Below, piece after piece: positions 36,181 to 45,389 of a stretch of 64,000 nucleotides of DNA. The stretch lies in assembly GCA_029865225.1 (NCBI GenBank), contig JAOUHJ010000002.1:62001-126000 (forward strand), given 5' to 3'. This stretch comes from Nitrospira sp. (lineage in GTDB: Bacteria > Nitrospirota > Nitrospiria > Nitrospirales > Nitrospiraceae). Position numbers and translations under genes: made by a program. How positions within the stretch are numbered: the first letter of the stretch is position 1; each line of letters opens with the position of its first letter. The notes below the pieces were generated by a model that worked only from the letters and a program-made list of their open reading frames with translations, did no database searches and was not told where the DNA came from.

Positions 36181-36375
36181 ATGGAAATCAAGGTTTTTAA
36201 CAATAACGTTGAAAAGGCCCTGAAGGTCGCGAAAAAGAAGTTGGCGGGAGAAGGGCTATTTCGCGAGCTCAAGCGCCGTCGTTTCTATGAGAAGCCCAGT
36301 GTCAGGAAGAAAGCCAAACAGCGTGAGGCACAGAGGCGTCGTCAAAAATGGCTTTCTAAGCGAAGACCTGACTAG
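36181..36375 (+). CDS. rpsU: 30S ribosomal protein S21
   Basis: Small very basic ribosomal protein, 64 residues. The family line VFNNNVEKALKVAKKKLAGEGLFRELKRRRFYEKPSVRKK is unmistakable, and an arginine/lysine-rich tail follows. It helps mRNA binding on the small subunit. Located between ftcD and nth. Confidence 0.96.
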   Translation: MEIKVFNNNVEKALKVAKKKLAGEGLFRELKRRRFYEKPSVRKKAKQREAQRRRQKWLSKRRPD

Positions 36376-36438
36376 CCCTATCCCGACCGTGTTCGTATCC
36401 CCCTCGGTCATCTTCCTTCTTGTTTTGATCCAAGTCTG

Positions 36439-37098
36439 ATGCGCCGGGATGAAATCCATGAGGCGATCCGACTTGTCAAGCAAGAGGTTCGCCGATGGCA
36501 AGAACCGGTCCTCGGCGTCGTCGCCAAGCAATCCAACCGAGATCCGTTTCTGATCCTGATCTCCTGTCTCCTGAGCCTTCGCACGAAAGACAAGACCACT
36601 AGGGAAGCCAGTGATCGACTGTTTGCCCTGGCACACACACCGACATCAATACTGAAGCTGCCCTTGAAAAAGATCGAACGGGCGATCTATCCGGTCGGAT
36701 TCTACCGAACGAAGGCCAAATCGATTCATCAGATTTGCCATCAGCTGATCGATGAACACGGAGGCAGGGTCCCGGATTCCATCGACGAGCTGGTAACCCT
36801 CCCAGGAGTTGGACGAAAGACCGCCAATCTGGTCGTCACCGTTGGTTTTCAAAAGCCTGGAATTTGCGTCGATGTGCATGTCCATCGCATCAGTAACCGG
36901 TGGGGCTATATCAAAACGAAAACTCCTGAAGAATCGGAACAGGCCCTCAGACGTAAGCTTCCCAAAGAATACTGGATCACCTACAACGACCTCCTCGTCC
37001 CCTATGGACAAAACCTGTGCTTTCCGGTTTCGCCGCTCTGCAGCCGATGCAAGTTGAGCGGGCTGTGTGATCGGGTAGGAGTAACAAAGTCACGTTAA
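36439..37098 (+). CDS. nth: Endonuclease III
   Basis: DNA glycosylase and AP lyase that removes oxidised pyrimidines. The helix-hairpin-helix LPGVGRKTANLVV contains the catalytic lysine, and the catalytic Asp lies in CVDVHVHRISNRWGY. The [4Fe-4S] cluster uses Cys-x6-Cys-x2-Cys-x5-Cys in CFPVSPLCSRCKLSGLC. Length 219 is standard. It follows rpsU by 63 bp. Confidence 0.96.
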   Translation: MRRDEIHEAIRLVKQEVRRWQEPVLGVVAKQSNRDPFLILISCLLSLRTKDKTTREASDRLFALAHTPTSILKLPLKKIERAIYPVGFYRTKAKSIHQICHQLIDEHGGRVPDSIDELVTLPGVGRKTANLVVTVGFQKPGICVDVHVHRISNRWGYIKTKTPEESEQALRRKLPKEYWITYNDLLVPYGQNLCFPVSPLCSRCKLSGLCDRVGVTKSR

Positions 37099-37177
37099 GC
37101 GTGAACGGTGAAACGCGAGAGGATATGGCCCAAGGAAACCCCTTCTCTCACCTTTTACGTCTTACTTATCACATCTC

Positions 37178-37597
37178 TCAGATGAACAGTTTCGTTTCTG
37201 CCTCGGCAGTCAGCGAAAGGATGGCCGGTAGCCCCATGACCTCATCGACATTCTTTTCGACCGCGTCCGTGTCCACGCCCATATACTCCAACCCTGCACT
37301 GCAGGCGATGAGCCGGAGCTTTCCGACCTGCTTGGCATCCTGAAACATTTCGGAGATCTTCGGCACCTTTTTCTCTTTGAGCAGCCGAGTCACCTCCTCG
37401 GCTGATCCTGCATATTCCGGCGGGAAATCAATCTGATCAATCTTGCCTTCAGCAAGTTTCTTGATCGTCCAGAACAACAAGACCACGATCACGTCCTTGC
37501 CCATCGCCGCAGCCGTCATGCCAAGTGTCGCAACTTGGTGCAGCTTATCGTAGGTCGCATTGTGGGCAAAAATGACGAACTTTGGTGTGGTGGACAT
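37178..37597 (-). CDS. DsrE-family protein
   Basis: A 139-residue DsrE-fold protein, second in this window. Typical parts are KFVIFAHNATYDKLHQVATLGMTAAAMGKDVIVVLLFWTIKKL near the start and KLRLIACSAGLEYMGVD, where the conserved Cys of the fold lies in IACSAGL. Transcribed towards nth. A role in sulfur or redox relay is inferred from the family only. It is not next to another sulfur gene. Confidence 0.82.
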   Translation of the reverse strand: MSTTPKFVIFAHNATYDKLHQVATLGMTAAAMGKDVIVVLLFWTIKKLAEGKIDQIDFPPEYAGSAEEVTRLLKEKKVPKISEMFQDAKQVGKLRLIACSAGLEYMGVDTDAVEKNVDEVMGLPAILSLTAEAETKLFI

Positions 37598-37770
37598 TTC
37601 TAGTGCTTCTGTACGCTAGTGTTGAGGTTGTTCATATATTCGGCAGTGGCCGAACTAATCTCCGCTAGAGACTCCAGTCGTGGCTCCAAACTTAGTGATT
37701 ATAACGACCAGACCAAACTGCGTAAACACGAGACTTCACATCTGCTTCGCCTTGAGGGGCGCGCAGGCCC

Positions 37771-38220
37771 ATGCTAGGATGCCGCCCGATGGATTGGCTA
37801 CTGACGACGGTTCAACAGTACGTCTCAACTGAAACCCTCGTGACCCTGACGGCGCTTTCGATCGTCTTCTTTGTCGGATCGCTGATCGCCATCCCGTTCA
37901 TCCTCGTTCGGCTTCCAACAGATTTTTTCGACACTCGGGTTCCACGCCGCTGGATGGAAAATCACCACCCAGTGCTTCGACTATTCGGCCACCTTATAAA
38001 GAATGTGGTTGGAGCCATCTTTCTCTTCGCCGGATTCCTCATGTTATTCTTGCCGGGCCAAGGCATTCTCACGATGTTGATCGGTGTGACCATGTTGGAT
38101 TTTCCCGGCAAGCGAAGGTTAGAGGCGAGGATGATCGGCCAACCGGCGGTACTGAACACCATCAACAATATGCGCCAGAAGTTCGGCAAGCCACCGCTCA
38201 CAATTGCGCCACAACTGTGA
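37771..38220 (+). CDS. Small membrane protein (PGPGW-like)
   Basis: A 149-residue membrane protein with two or three hydrophobic segments (LTALSIVFFVGSLIAIPFILV and NVVGAIFLFAGFLMLFLPGQGILTMLIGV). The LPGQGILTMLIGVTMLDFPGKRR segment resembles the PGPGW family (a putative membrane family with PGxG motifs). The first in-frame ATG (37771) or the ATG at 37789 could be the start. No function is known. It lies upstream of polA. Confidence 0.7.
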   Translation: MLGCRPMDWLLTTVQQYVSTETLVTLTALSIVFFVGSLIAIPFILVRLPTDFFDTRVPRRWMENHHPVLRLFGHLIKNVVGAIFLFAGFLMLFLPGQGILTMLIGVTMLDFPGKRRLEARMIGQPAVLNTINNMRQKFGKPPLTIAPQL

Positions 38221-38312
38221 ACGTGCAAACCACTCATTCTTCCCGATCACGCTTCAACAGTCGTAAAAGCCTATTTCTGAACGTTCACCAACTCTGAGGA
38301 AAAACTCCCTCC

Positions 38313-40967
38313 ATGTCTGATGCAATAGAGTCAAGGAAAACTCTGTACCTGATCGACGGTAGCGCCTATATTTATCGGGCCTTCTTCGCCCTGCCGGCCC
38401 TGAACAATTCAAAAGGCCTCCAGACCAACGCCGTCTACGGATTCATGACTACCCTCCTCAAGATTATTCGCGAACACAAGCCGGACGGTCTTGCGGTCGC
38501 CTTTGACGAAAAGGGCCCGACAATCCGACATGAGGAATTCAAGGAGTATAAGGCACAGCGTCCGCCGATGCCGGACGGCATGCAAGCGCAGATCCCGTAC
38601 ATTCATCGGGCAGTGGAGGCACTGAACATTCCCGCCGTGAAGCAGGCCGGATACGAAGCGGATGATCTGATCGGAACCTTGGCTCGGCAGGCAGAGCACG
38701 CCGGCTACGACGTTGTGATTGTCACCGGTGACAAAGACATGCTGCAGTTACTGACCTCGCACGTTCGTATCTACGATCCGGTAAAAGACAAGTGGTTGGG
38801 TGAGCCGGAATGTGTCGCGAAGTTCGGCGTCGAACCTGGGCGCGTGGTTGAAGTCATGGGACTGATGGGAGATGCCAGCGACAACATTCCTGGCGTAAAG
38901 GGGATCGGCGAGAAAACCGCCATAAAGCTGATCTCGCAGTTCGGCACGATCGAGGAACTGCTGCGTCGCCTCGACGAGGTCGCACCCGCTCGTATCAAGA
39001 CTCTCCTCACTGACCAGGCAGAAAATGCGCGGCTCAGCCGGAAACTCGCAACGATCGATACGCGGAGTCCTGTTGAATTTCATCCGGACTCTTACCGAAT
39101 CCAACCGCCACATGAAGCGCACTTGACCGAGCTGCTGCGGGAGCTCGAATTCACATCGCTGCTCAAAAGCCTGCAACCATCGCCCAACCAATCGGACACG
39201 AAGACACATGCCATCATCATCGAAGACGAAGCAACGGCACAACGATTTGTCGGTAGCTTACCGGAAAAGACTCCGCTCGGCGTGCACTGTTTGTTGGCCG
39301 GCCAACCAGGTGTCCACGCAGACGTGCTCGGCCTGGCCCTCTCTACCGAAGGCCAAACGGCCTTTATTCCAATCGACGTGCACACCTTCATGCGAGCGAT
39401 CCTCCCACTCCTACATGACACACACAGGACAAAAGTCGTGCACGATCTCAAAGGTACCCTGCTGGCCTTCCACCGAATCGGCGTCAACTTGGCCCCTCCC
39501 TACATAGACACGATGGTCGGGGACTATTTACTGAATCCGAATCGCCGTGACCATAGCCTCGAGACCATTGTCGTAGAACGATTGGGTGAGCGATTGAGTT
39601 CACGAAGCCATGAACAAGCCAAGACACGGTCGCTCTTCGAGGTTGATACCGGCTCCCGTGAAACGGCAGCAACCGCTGCAGGCACCTTGCCGAAGCTCGG
39701 CCTGATCATGACCGAACAGCTGAGAGATCAAGGGAGCTTGAAGCTGTTCACCGACGTTGAGATGCCGCTTGTGCCGATCTTGGCTGACATCGAGCGGAAT
39801 GGGTTCCTCCTGGATGTCGAAGGGCTCCACGGACTGAGCAAGGAACTCGAACGAGAGCTCGATCGCATGATGGAGACCATCGCCGGAATCGCCGGCGGCG
39901 AGTTCAACATCAATTCACCAAAACAACTCGCGACAGTCCTCTTCGACAAACTCGGGTTGAAGCCGATCCGCAAGACAAAAACCGGCTACTCCACCGATGA
40001 AGATACCTTGACGCAACTCGCCACGCATCATGAGCTGCCCGCACAAATTCTCAATTACCGAAGTCTCAGCAAGCTCAAGTCGACCTATGTGGATGCTCTC
40101 CCCGAACTTATCAGGCCGGAGACGAAGCGGCTCCACACCTCTTTGAACCAGACCGTCGCCGCCACTGGACGCCTCTCCTCCACTGATCCAAATCTCCAAA
40201 ATATCCCCGTCAAAGGCGAGTATGGCCTGCGCATCCGCGAAGCGTTTATTGTCCCCAAGGGCCATGAACTCCTCTGCGCAGACTACAGCCAGATCGAGCC
40301 GCGCATTCTCGCCCATCTTTCGCACGATCCCCGTTTGCTAGACGTGTTCACAAAGGGAGAGGATATCCACATGGCCACGGCCATGGAGATCTTCGGCCTC
40401 CCATCCAATCAAATCACCAGAGACATGCGCCGCGCCGCCAAGACCGTCGTGTTCGGCATCGTCTACGGCATCAGTCCGTTTGGCCTGTCACAGAACCTGG
40501 GTGTATCCCAGGCCGAGGCCAAGAAATATATCGACACCTTCTTCGAAAAGTTTGCGGCGGTGCGAGCCCTCATGGATCAGAACATCGCCGAAGGGCGAGA
40601 GAAGGGCTATACCACGACCATCCTCGGCCGCCGACGGCCGATTCCTGAGCTACAAAGTGGCGATCCAGCGCAACGTGGCTTCGGCGAGCGCATGGCGGTT
40701 AACAGCCCCATTCAAGGTTCCGCTGCGGACCTCATCAAAGTAGCCATGATCAACGTCCACAAGAAACTCCACGAAGAGCTGCCACACGTGAAGATGATCC
40801 TCCAAGTCCACGATGAACTCATCTTCGAGGTACCAGACCATGACTTGGAGGAAGCAAAGCTGCTGGTGAAGGAGGAAATGGAAGGCGTCGGTACACAGAT
40901 AGGTTTGTCCGTGCCACTAAAAGTTGACCTAGGCGTCGGCAAAAACTGGCGGGTTGCGCATCCATAA
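38313..40967 (+). CDS. polA: DNA polymerase I
   Basis: Repair and primer-removal polymerase, 884 residues, with three domains. The 5'-3' exonuclease (residues 1-290) has LYLIDGSAYIYRAFFA, YEADDLIGTLA and GDKDMLQLL with GIGEKTA. The middle 3'-5' exonuclease-like domain lacks the DxE of motif I (LGVHCLLAGQ in its place), so proofreading is probably lost. HDLKGTLL and DTMVGDYLLNPNRRDHSLE remain. The polymerase domain has motif A (DYSQIEPRILAHLS), motif B (RRAAKTVVFGIVYGIS) and motif C (QVHDELIFE). The size and order are normal, apart from the missing exonuclease residues. Confidence 0.96.
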   Translation: MSDAIESRKTLYLIDGSAYIYRAFFALPALNNSKGLQTNAVYGFMTTLLKIIREHKPDGLAVAFDEKGPTIRHEEFKEYKAQRPPMPDGMQAQIPYIHRAVEALNIPAVKQAGYEADDLIGTLARQAEHAGYDVVIVTGDKDMLQLLTSHVRIYDPVKDKWLGEPECVAKFGVEPGRVVEVMGLMGDASDNIPGVKGIGEKTAIKLISQFGTIEELLRRLDEVAPARIKTLLTDQAENARLSRKLATIDTRSPVEFHPDSYRIQPPHEAHLTELLRELEFTSLLKSLQPSPNQSDTKTHAIIIEDEATAQRFVGSLPEKTPLGVHCLLAGQPGVHADVLGLALSTEGQTAFIPIDVHTFMRAILPLLHDTHRTKVVHDLKGTLLAFHRIGVNLAPPYIDTMVGDYLLNPNRRDHSLETIVVERLGERLSSRSHEQAKTRSLFEVDTGSRETAATAAGTLPKLGLIMTEQLRDQGSLKLFTDVEMPLVPILADIERNGFLLDVEGLHGLSKELERELDRMMETIAGIAGGEFNINSPKQLATVLFDKLGLKPIRKTKTGYSTDEDTLTQLATHHELPAQILNYRSLSKLKSTYVDALPELIRPETKRLHTSLNQTVAATGRLSSTDPNLQNIPVKGEYGLRIREAFIVPKGHELLCADYSQIEPRILAHLSHDPRLLDVFTKGEDIHMATAMEIFGLPSNQITRDMRRAAKTVVFGIVYGISPFGLSQNLGVSQAEAKKYIDTFFEKFAAVRALMDQNIAEGREKGYTTTILGRRRPIPELQSGDPAQRGFGERMAVNSPIQGSAADLIKVAMINVHKKLHEELPHVKMILQVHDELIFEVPDHDLEEAKLLVKEEMEGVGTQIGLSVPLKVDLGVGKNWRVAHP

Positions 40968-40991
40968 CCCACAACTAAGATGAGGTGACTC

Positions 40992-41249
40992 ATGCTGACC
41001 ATACGAATCTCTGTCGCGTGGACGATAGCTGCTCTCAGCCTTGGGGCCTTAGGGCTCGTGCTTGTCCTTGGTCAACCGTTCGCCGTCAAGGCGCAGGAGC
41101 CGAAACGGTTTCAGTATCGGATCATCGAGGTCCTTCCTGATACTCAGAATATGCAAACCAAGTTGAACGAATTTGGAGCAGCTGGCTGGGAACTCGTAGC
41201 CGTGTCGATGGGGGACATGACGGAGCCGAGGTTGATTTTTAAGAAGTGA
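40992..41249 (+). CDS. Small exported DUF4177-like protein
   Basis: An 85-residue protein starting 24 bp after polA, with an N-terminal signal peptide or anchor (WTIAALSLGALGLVLVLGQPFAVKAQEP). The mature part (FQYRIIEVLPDTQNMQTKLNEFGAAGWELVAVS) matches the DUF4177 pattern, ending in RLIFKK. The role is unknown. A gaggtgac ribosome site precedes the ATG. Confidence 0.75.
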   Translation: MLTIRISVAWTIAALSLGALGLVLVLGQPFAVKAQEPKRFQYRIIEVLPDTQNMQTKLNEFGAAGWELVAVSMGDMTEPRLIFKK

Positions 41250-41631
41250 CGCCCGCGGCTGGTGAAACAAGTTCAAGCGATGCTTCTATAAAACGATCCT
41301 CCAAACCAGCGCACGGGTAGCTGCATAATACAGCTATGATGACGAGACCAAAAGCGTAGATCCACCATCCAACGCTTTAGAGTTGGCAGCTTTTCTGTAA
41401 TTTTGAAGTGATTCTCGCATGTTAAACAATGGGGCGTGTAAAAACTTTTGGGCATGGTACCTGGGTCGCACAGGTAGAATGATTGGAGGACGACCACAAG
41501 CCAAACAGACGGTCTGATGAACTTGCGTGAGAGGCTACCTTCTCGACAAACTAAAACATTGGCCGGTCTAAGGCCTTGAACGGGCCCAGCGTGCCATCAC
41601 CAAGTTCAACTATCTTCAGGAGAGTCCTCGG
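41250..41631. other. Intergenic region of 380 bp
   Basis: No convincing gene. A 74-codon minus-strand ORF (41273-41497) has no ribosome site and was rejected. No terminator, tRNA or repeat was recognised. Confidence 0.4.
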
Positions 41632-41949
41632 ATGAGAAAAGTCTTCGTCTCTCAGAACTTAATCGACGTCGAGATGCGCAAGGAGCGGCTTGAGCAGGCC
41701 GGCATCCGGTGCATGATCAAGAACCAACGGTTATCCGGGCTGGCAGGAGAGATTCCATTTGCGGAGATTTTCCCGGAATTGTGGGTCATCCAAGACGAGG
41801 ATGCCTATCGGGCGCGACAAGTCCTCGACGAAGAGTTAATCTCGCAGCCCTCAAACCCTGACGCCTGGGTATGCGCCGGATGTGGAGAACATCACGAAAG
41901 CCAATTTTCGAAATGTTGGAAGTGTGGACAGGAAAGCGTATCTCTGTGA
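41632..41949 (+). CDS. DUF2007-type protein with C-terminal zinc finger
   Basis: A 105-residue cytosolic protein. The first ~65 residues resemble the putative signal-transducing protein domain DUF2007 (VFVSQNLIDVEMRKERLEQAGIRCMIKNQRLSG, ELWVIQDEDAYRARQVLDE). The end carries a small zinc finger with two CxxC pairs (WVCAGCGEHHESQFSKCWKCG), like a RanBP2-type finger. An aggaga ribosome site precedes the ATG. Function unknown. Confidence 0.82.
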   Translation: MRKVFVSQNLIDVEMRKERLEQAGIRCMIKNQRLSGLAGEIPFAEIFPELWVIQDEDAYRARQVLDEELISQPSNPDAWVCAGCGEHHESQFSKCWKCGQESVSL

Positions 41950-42132
41950 CGGAGTCACACTTCTACTCACATACTCGATCACTTCTTCCCGCCCACAACA
42001 TTCCAGACTGACCGCGCTAGAGGCAAACCCTTCTCACCAATGAGCTTCTCCATGGGTGAAGCGCTAGACTGTGACGCCTGGAACTGGTCTGTACCCTGCA
42101 CGGAAAACCGAGACCATCGACCCTCGGCCGAT

Positions 42133-42381
42133 CTACGGCTTCTGGCCGCTTTCATCCGCCTTTTTCAAACAGTCGTTAAACGCGAGTCGTTGTTGAACGA
42201 ACGACCAGAACATTTTGTATCGATTGAGCGCGTCCAACTCCTCCACATATTCCTTACACTGCTTCTCCTTCCACGGTTCGACGTTGTCCGGTGGCGCGGT
42301 CGCAATCCATGCTCCCCCGATAAGGACTGTAACCCCTAGAACCGCGCTTGCGATGATTATCATTCCTGTCTTGCCAATCAT
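42133..42381 (-). CDS. Small membrane-anchored hypothetical protein
   Basis: The start at 42381 (MIGKTGMIIIASAVLG) is preferred because aaagaggg lies just upstream. The 82 residues have one N-terminal membrane segment (MIIIASAVLGVTVLIGGAWIA) and a soluble tail with two cysteines (KQCKEYVEELDAL, FNDCLKK). No family is recognised. It lies just downstream of tRNA-Leu on the same strand. Confidence 0.6.
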   Translation of the reverse strand: MIGKTGMIIIASAVLGVTVLIGGAWIATAPPDNVEPWKEKQCKEYVEELDALNRYKMFWSFVQQRLAFNDCLKKADESGQKP

Positions 42382-42456
42382 GAATCCCTCTTTCGGTACG
42401 TTGAAGGTCAAAAAAACCAGACGAGGCTTTGTTGACTCGCCTTTACCCGCTGAACC

Positions 42457-42546
42457 TGGTGCCGGAGACCGGGATCGAACCGGTACGGACCTTGTGAGTC
42501 CGAGGGATTTTAAGTCCCTTGCGTCTGCCTATTCCGCCACTCCGGC
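42457..42546 (-). tRNA. tRNA-Leu (anticodon UAA), CCA encoded
   Basis: On the minus strand the gene reads gccggagtggcggaatagg... with a 7 bp acceptor stem gccggag/ctccggc, a long variable arm as expected for class II tRNA-Leu, anticodon loop cttaaaa (anticodon UAA), T-arm ggttcgatcc and discriminator A. The 3' CCA is encoded at 42459-42457. It is the only tRNA recognised in the window. Confidence 0.96.
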
Positions 42547-42870
42547 AAGAAGGCGGATTTTAGCATAGCGAATCCATCCCCACAGCCACTTTTATCAGGG
42601 CCCCGTACCGCCACAGGCCTGCCCATACATACGACGAACTGTGTCAAACTGGCACCGCCGACTGCCTTCCAGGCGCACGCCTGCAAGAACAATGACCTAC
42701 ACGAATCCCGCTCAACGCTGTACGCTACTTCTCGTAACCCGGCGATAGCGGCTCCCTCACCAGAGCCAGTAGTTCAGTCCGGTGTTCTGCAAACGAAGAG
42801 ACGTTGCGTTACAATGTGCCTGTGCAGGGCTTGATATGACTGGGACGATAGTCGCAAGAGAGGTACGCTC
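42547..42870. other. Region between tRNA-Leu and the outer-membrane-like gene
   Basis: No gene recognised. It should carry the tRNA promoter (minus strand) and the plus-strand promoter of the next gene (TACAAT at 42810 is a candidate -10). Confidence 0.35.
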
Positions 42871-43476
42871 CTGGGCACGCGCATCTCTGGTCTCCTACTC
42901 GGTACGATCATCCTCACTCTGGCGCTGCCGCCATCAGCAGCCGGGCAAGAGGCGGTACTTGATATTCTACCGCTCCGTCCCTTTAACTTCGATATCTCGT
43001 TCAACCAGCGCACCTTTGCACCAAAAACCAGAGTCATTGCGGCTCAGGTAGGCATCACCGCCCTGCGATACGGACCTCTGGAGATGAGGACGGTCTATCA
43101 ATACTACAGCCACCACACTCCTACGTTCGTGACGGACCAACATTCTTTGTTCTTAAACCCTCGCTGGAACAACTTCATCGACGTGCTCGATTTCCCCAAG
43201 GCCACACCGATCAATCGAGTCATTCGGCATGTCCTCTTTGGCCCACTGGAAGATCGAGCGGTACCCTACGTCGGAACCTTGATCGGTGGAACGCTTCCGG
43301 GCCGGGACCCCGATTCCCCGGGATACCTCTATGGCGGACAAGTAGGCGTGCGATTTCCGGTCGCTCGTGGGTTTTCAGTCGACATGGGGCTTCAGTACAC
43401 TCGGTTTGAAATCAACTTTAAAGGCCTGTCCGATCTCTCAGAACAATGGTTATTCACGATCGGGATCAGACTGTGA
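42871..43476 (+). CDS. Outer-membrane-like protein with no normal start codon
   Basis: The ORF track opens at an ATG at 43084. The same frame is open upstream to 42835 and encodes a clear signal peptide (GLLLGTIILTLALPPSAAGQE), so the true gene starts earlier. No ATG, GTG or TTG exists there. A CTG at 42871 follows agagagg at good spacing and is used here provisionally. The C-terminal part alternates in the manner of beta-strands (YLYGGQVGVRFPVARGFSVDMGLQYTRFEINF, ending IGIRL). This suggests an outer-membrane barrel or acyloxyacyl-hydrolase-like fold. A lost base near 42860 that once joined the ATG at 42836 is the alternative. See findings. Confidence 0.6.
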   Translation: MGTRISGLLLGTIILTLALPPSAAGQEAVLDILPLRPFNFDISFNQRTFAPKTRVIAAQVGITALRYGPLEMRTVYQYYSHHTPTFVTDQHSLFLNPRWNNFIDVLDFPKATPINRVIRHVLFGPLEDRAVPYVGTLIGGTLPGRDPDSPGYLYGGQVGVRFPVARGFSVDMGLQYTRFEINFKGLSDLSEQWLFTIGIRL

Positions 43477-43525
43477 TGGTACACGCGCCATGGAATTGAT
43501 CGGACAACCAAGACGAGTCCCTCGT

Positions 43526-44560
43526 ATGAGTGAGAAGCGGGAGGTTGTCGGCTGGCAGGGCTTGAGCATCTGCCTAGCGGCCGTGCTGCTGTTGCAGGGC
43601 TGCGGGCTGATCTATGATGCTGTGACGGCCATACGACCGTTGAATCGTGACGAACTGTCCTCCATCTGCGCCCGTGAACGATTGCGTGTGGGTATCGCCG
43701 TAGAACCGTTTCGCCCGTTCATTTTTCCTGCGGTGTACACCGATGCTGGCATTCGGGTTACCGGTTTGGATATCGAATTGATCCGAGAAGTCGCCGACGC
43801 ATTGACCGCGCATTGTCACAGCCCACACCCGATCGTTCCAACCTTGCACGTCACCCGCTTTCCCGATTTGTTCATTAGAATGAATGAGGGTCAGCTCGAT
43901 CTATTTGTCTCGTCCGTGAGCGGGACGGTTCCTGGGACAAGACCGGCAGGCTTGTGGTTTTCAGCCCCTTATTTCCGCAATGACGGCATCGCCGCCATCA
44001 TCCAACGACCCGACGTGTCCGAACGCCTGTGGGCTCAATTCCGAACCCAACAGGGGAATTGGAACTCCCTCGCGGCCGTCCAAGAAAGCTTTGCCGGGTT
44101 GACGGTGGCAGTCCAAAAAGGGAGATCCGCCCACCTCTATGCCCAAGCCAACCTCAAACACATTCGCCTGGTCATCTGTGATTCGATTCCGGCAGCGATC
44201 GAAACCAAAGACCCCACGATCGATGTCATCCTCTCGGAACATTCCATTCTTGAGTACGTGACGAAGCGGGTCTGGCAGGACTGGCACCTCCTGACACGCA
44301 CCGACGGCACGCCCTTGATGCTGACTTACGCAGACCTCTCCATCGTCACGAACGATGAGCATAGACAATTACAATGGTTCCTCAACAACTTGCTCTTTCA
44401 GCTCCAGGAATCAGGGCGGTTGACCCAGATGCGAACGCGCTGGATCGATGAAGAATACGCCCCCACGAGGCGGGCCACCGCGGAAGGGTTGCCGCTCGAA
44501 GTCACACAGGTGCCAGACCATTATGACCAGGGGCAATGTCGCTTGGCGGAAGACTCATGA
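43526..44560 (+). CDS. Periplasmic solute-binding lipoprotein (SBP family 3 type)
   Basis: Extracytoplasmic binding protein of the amino-acid-type family. The start at 43526 is preferred over earlier in-frame starts. It gives a signal peptide of 25 residues ending in a lipobox LLQGC. The binding domain has RERLRVGIAVEPFRPFIFP, VTGLDIELIREVADAL, FPDLFIRMNEGQLDLFVSSVSGT (strand with basic residues), FSAPYFRNDGIAAII and TVAVQKGRSAHLYA. No permease or ATPase gene is adjacent. The next gene is a haem protein. Confidence 0.82.
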   Translation: MSEKREVVGWQGLSICLAAVLLLQGCGLIYDAVTAIRPLNRDELSSICARERLRVGIAVEPFRPFIFPAVYTDAGIRVTGLDIELIREVADALTAHCHSPHPIVPTLHVTRFPDLFIRMNEGQLDLFVSSVSGTVPGTRPAGLWFSAPYFRNDGIAAIIQRPDVSERLWAQFRTQQGNWNSLAAVQESFAGLTVAVQKGRSAHLYAQANLKHIRLVICDSIPAAIETKDPTIDVILSEHSILEYVTKRVWQDWHLLTRTDGTPLMLTYADLSIVTNDEHRQLQWFLNNLLFQLQESGRLTQMRTRWIDEEYAPTRRATAEGLPLEVTQVPDHYDQGQCRLAEDS

Positions 44561-44576
44561 CAAAACGGAGGCGTAC

Positions 44577-45323
44577 ATGCTCGTAGTCTTGAAGGGATTC
44601 CTCTCGGCCGGTTTGCTGTGGGTGTTTCTCCATTCCCCAGATGGCTGGGCGCAAACTGCTCAGAAGGAGACTGAGAGAACGGCCGAACTGCTGGCGACCC
44701 TCCTGGATGCCGGCCGTGTCGTGGTCGAGCAACACCAACCTTTGATCAACGATCCACGGAAAGGCGATAAAGGTTTTTCACCCGATAACTTTGAGCGGCT
44801 GGTCCTCGATGAATTCTTTCGCCAGTCACAGATCGACCTGAAGAGCTCCGCTTCTTCATTGCCTCCCCACACACGAGATCTGTTGATGCGACTGCTCCAC
44901 GCCAGTAAGGAGGTCGTAGCGGATGCGCAATTTGTGATCAATCAGCGAGGGATCGGATATAAGAACTTTATCCCGGCCACCTTCGGGAGCCAAGCTGCAC
45001 GGAGGTTTTCCAAGCAATCACAGGTCACCATAAAACAGACGACGCTCGATCCGAGAAACCTGCAAAACACGCCCGACGCGTACGAGGAAACGGTCCTGAC
45101 GCGACTTGCCCACCAACCGGCCTCAACCACGCCGATCGTCGAATGGGTCAACGGTGGACGGTTACTCAGAGCGATAATGCCGATCTACTATTCAGAAGAT
45201 TGCCTGGTGTGCCACGGAAGCCCGAAAGGGATCCTTGATATCTCCGGCTACCCAAGAGAAGGCGCTCAGGCAGGCGATCTCGCCGGTGCCATCAGCATTC
45301 AGATCCCCGCGGACCATCGATAG
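44577..45323 (+). CDS. DUF3365 haem-binding exported protein
   Basis: The start at 44577 is chosen because ggagg precedes it by 5 bases. An N-terminal signal peptide ends around DGWAQTAQ. Near the C-terminus is a single c-type haem motif, CLVCHG, preceded by RAIMPIYYSED and followed by GYPREGAQAGDLAGAISIQIP. This matches the DUF3365/Tll0287-type sensor domain. The 248 residues are probably periplasmic. It lies 16 bp after the binding lipoprotein gene, so the two may be co-expressed as a sensor pair. Confidence 0.85.
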   Translation: MLVVLKGFLSAGLLWVFLHSPDGWAQTAQKETERTAELLATLLDAGRVVVEQHQPLINDPRKGDKGFSPDNFERLVLDEFFRQSQIDLKSSASSLPPHTRDLLMRLLHASKEVVADAQFVINQRGIGYKNFIPATFGSQAARRFSKQSQVTIKQTTLDPRNLQNTPDAYEETVLTRLAHQPASTTPIVEWVNGGRLLRAIMPIYYSEDCLVCHGSPKGILDISGYPREGAQAGDLAGAISIQIPADHR

Positions 45324-45389
45324 CAGATCCAGCCGCAACGGAGGAGGGACACAACGGGTAGATCTGCCACCGATGATCGACGGTGGGGA

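Noticed and set aside
38251-38272. cttcaacagtcgt near 38251 and near 10561, similar to the IS ends
   Set aside because: Only about a dozen bases match, with no second repeat or transposase, so they are not IS remnants.
41273-41497. 74-codon minus-strand ORF between polA-linked and DUF2007 genes
   Set aside because: GTG start with no ribosome site, no recognised motif and no conserved context. It is most likely a chance frame.
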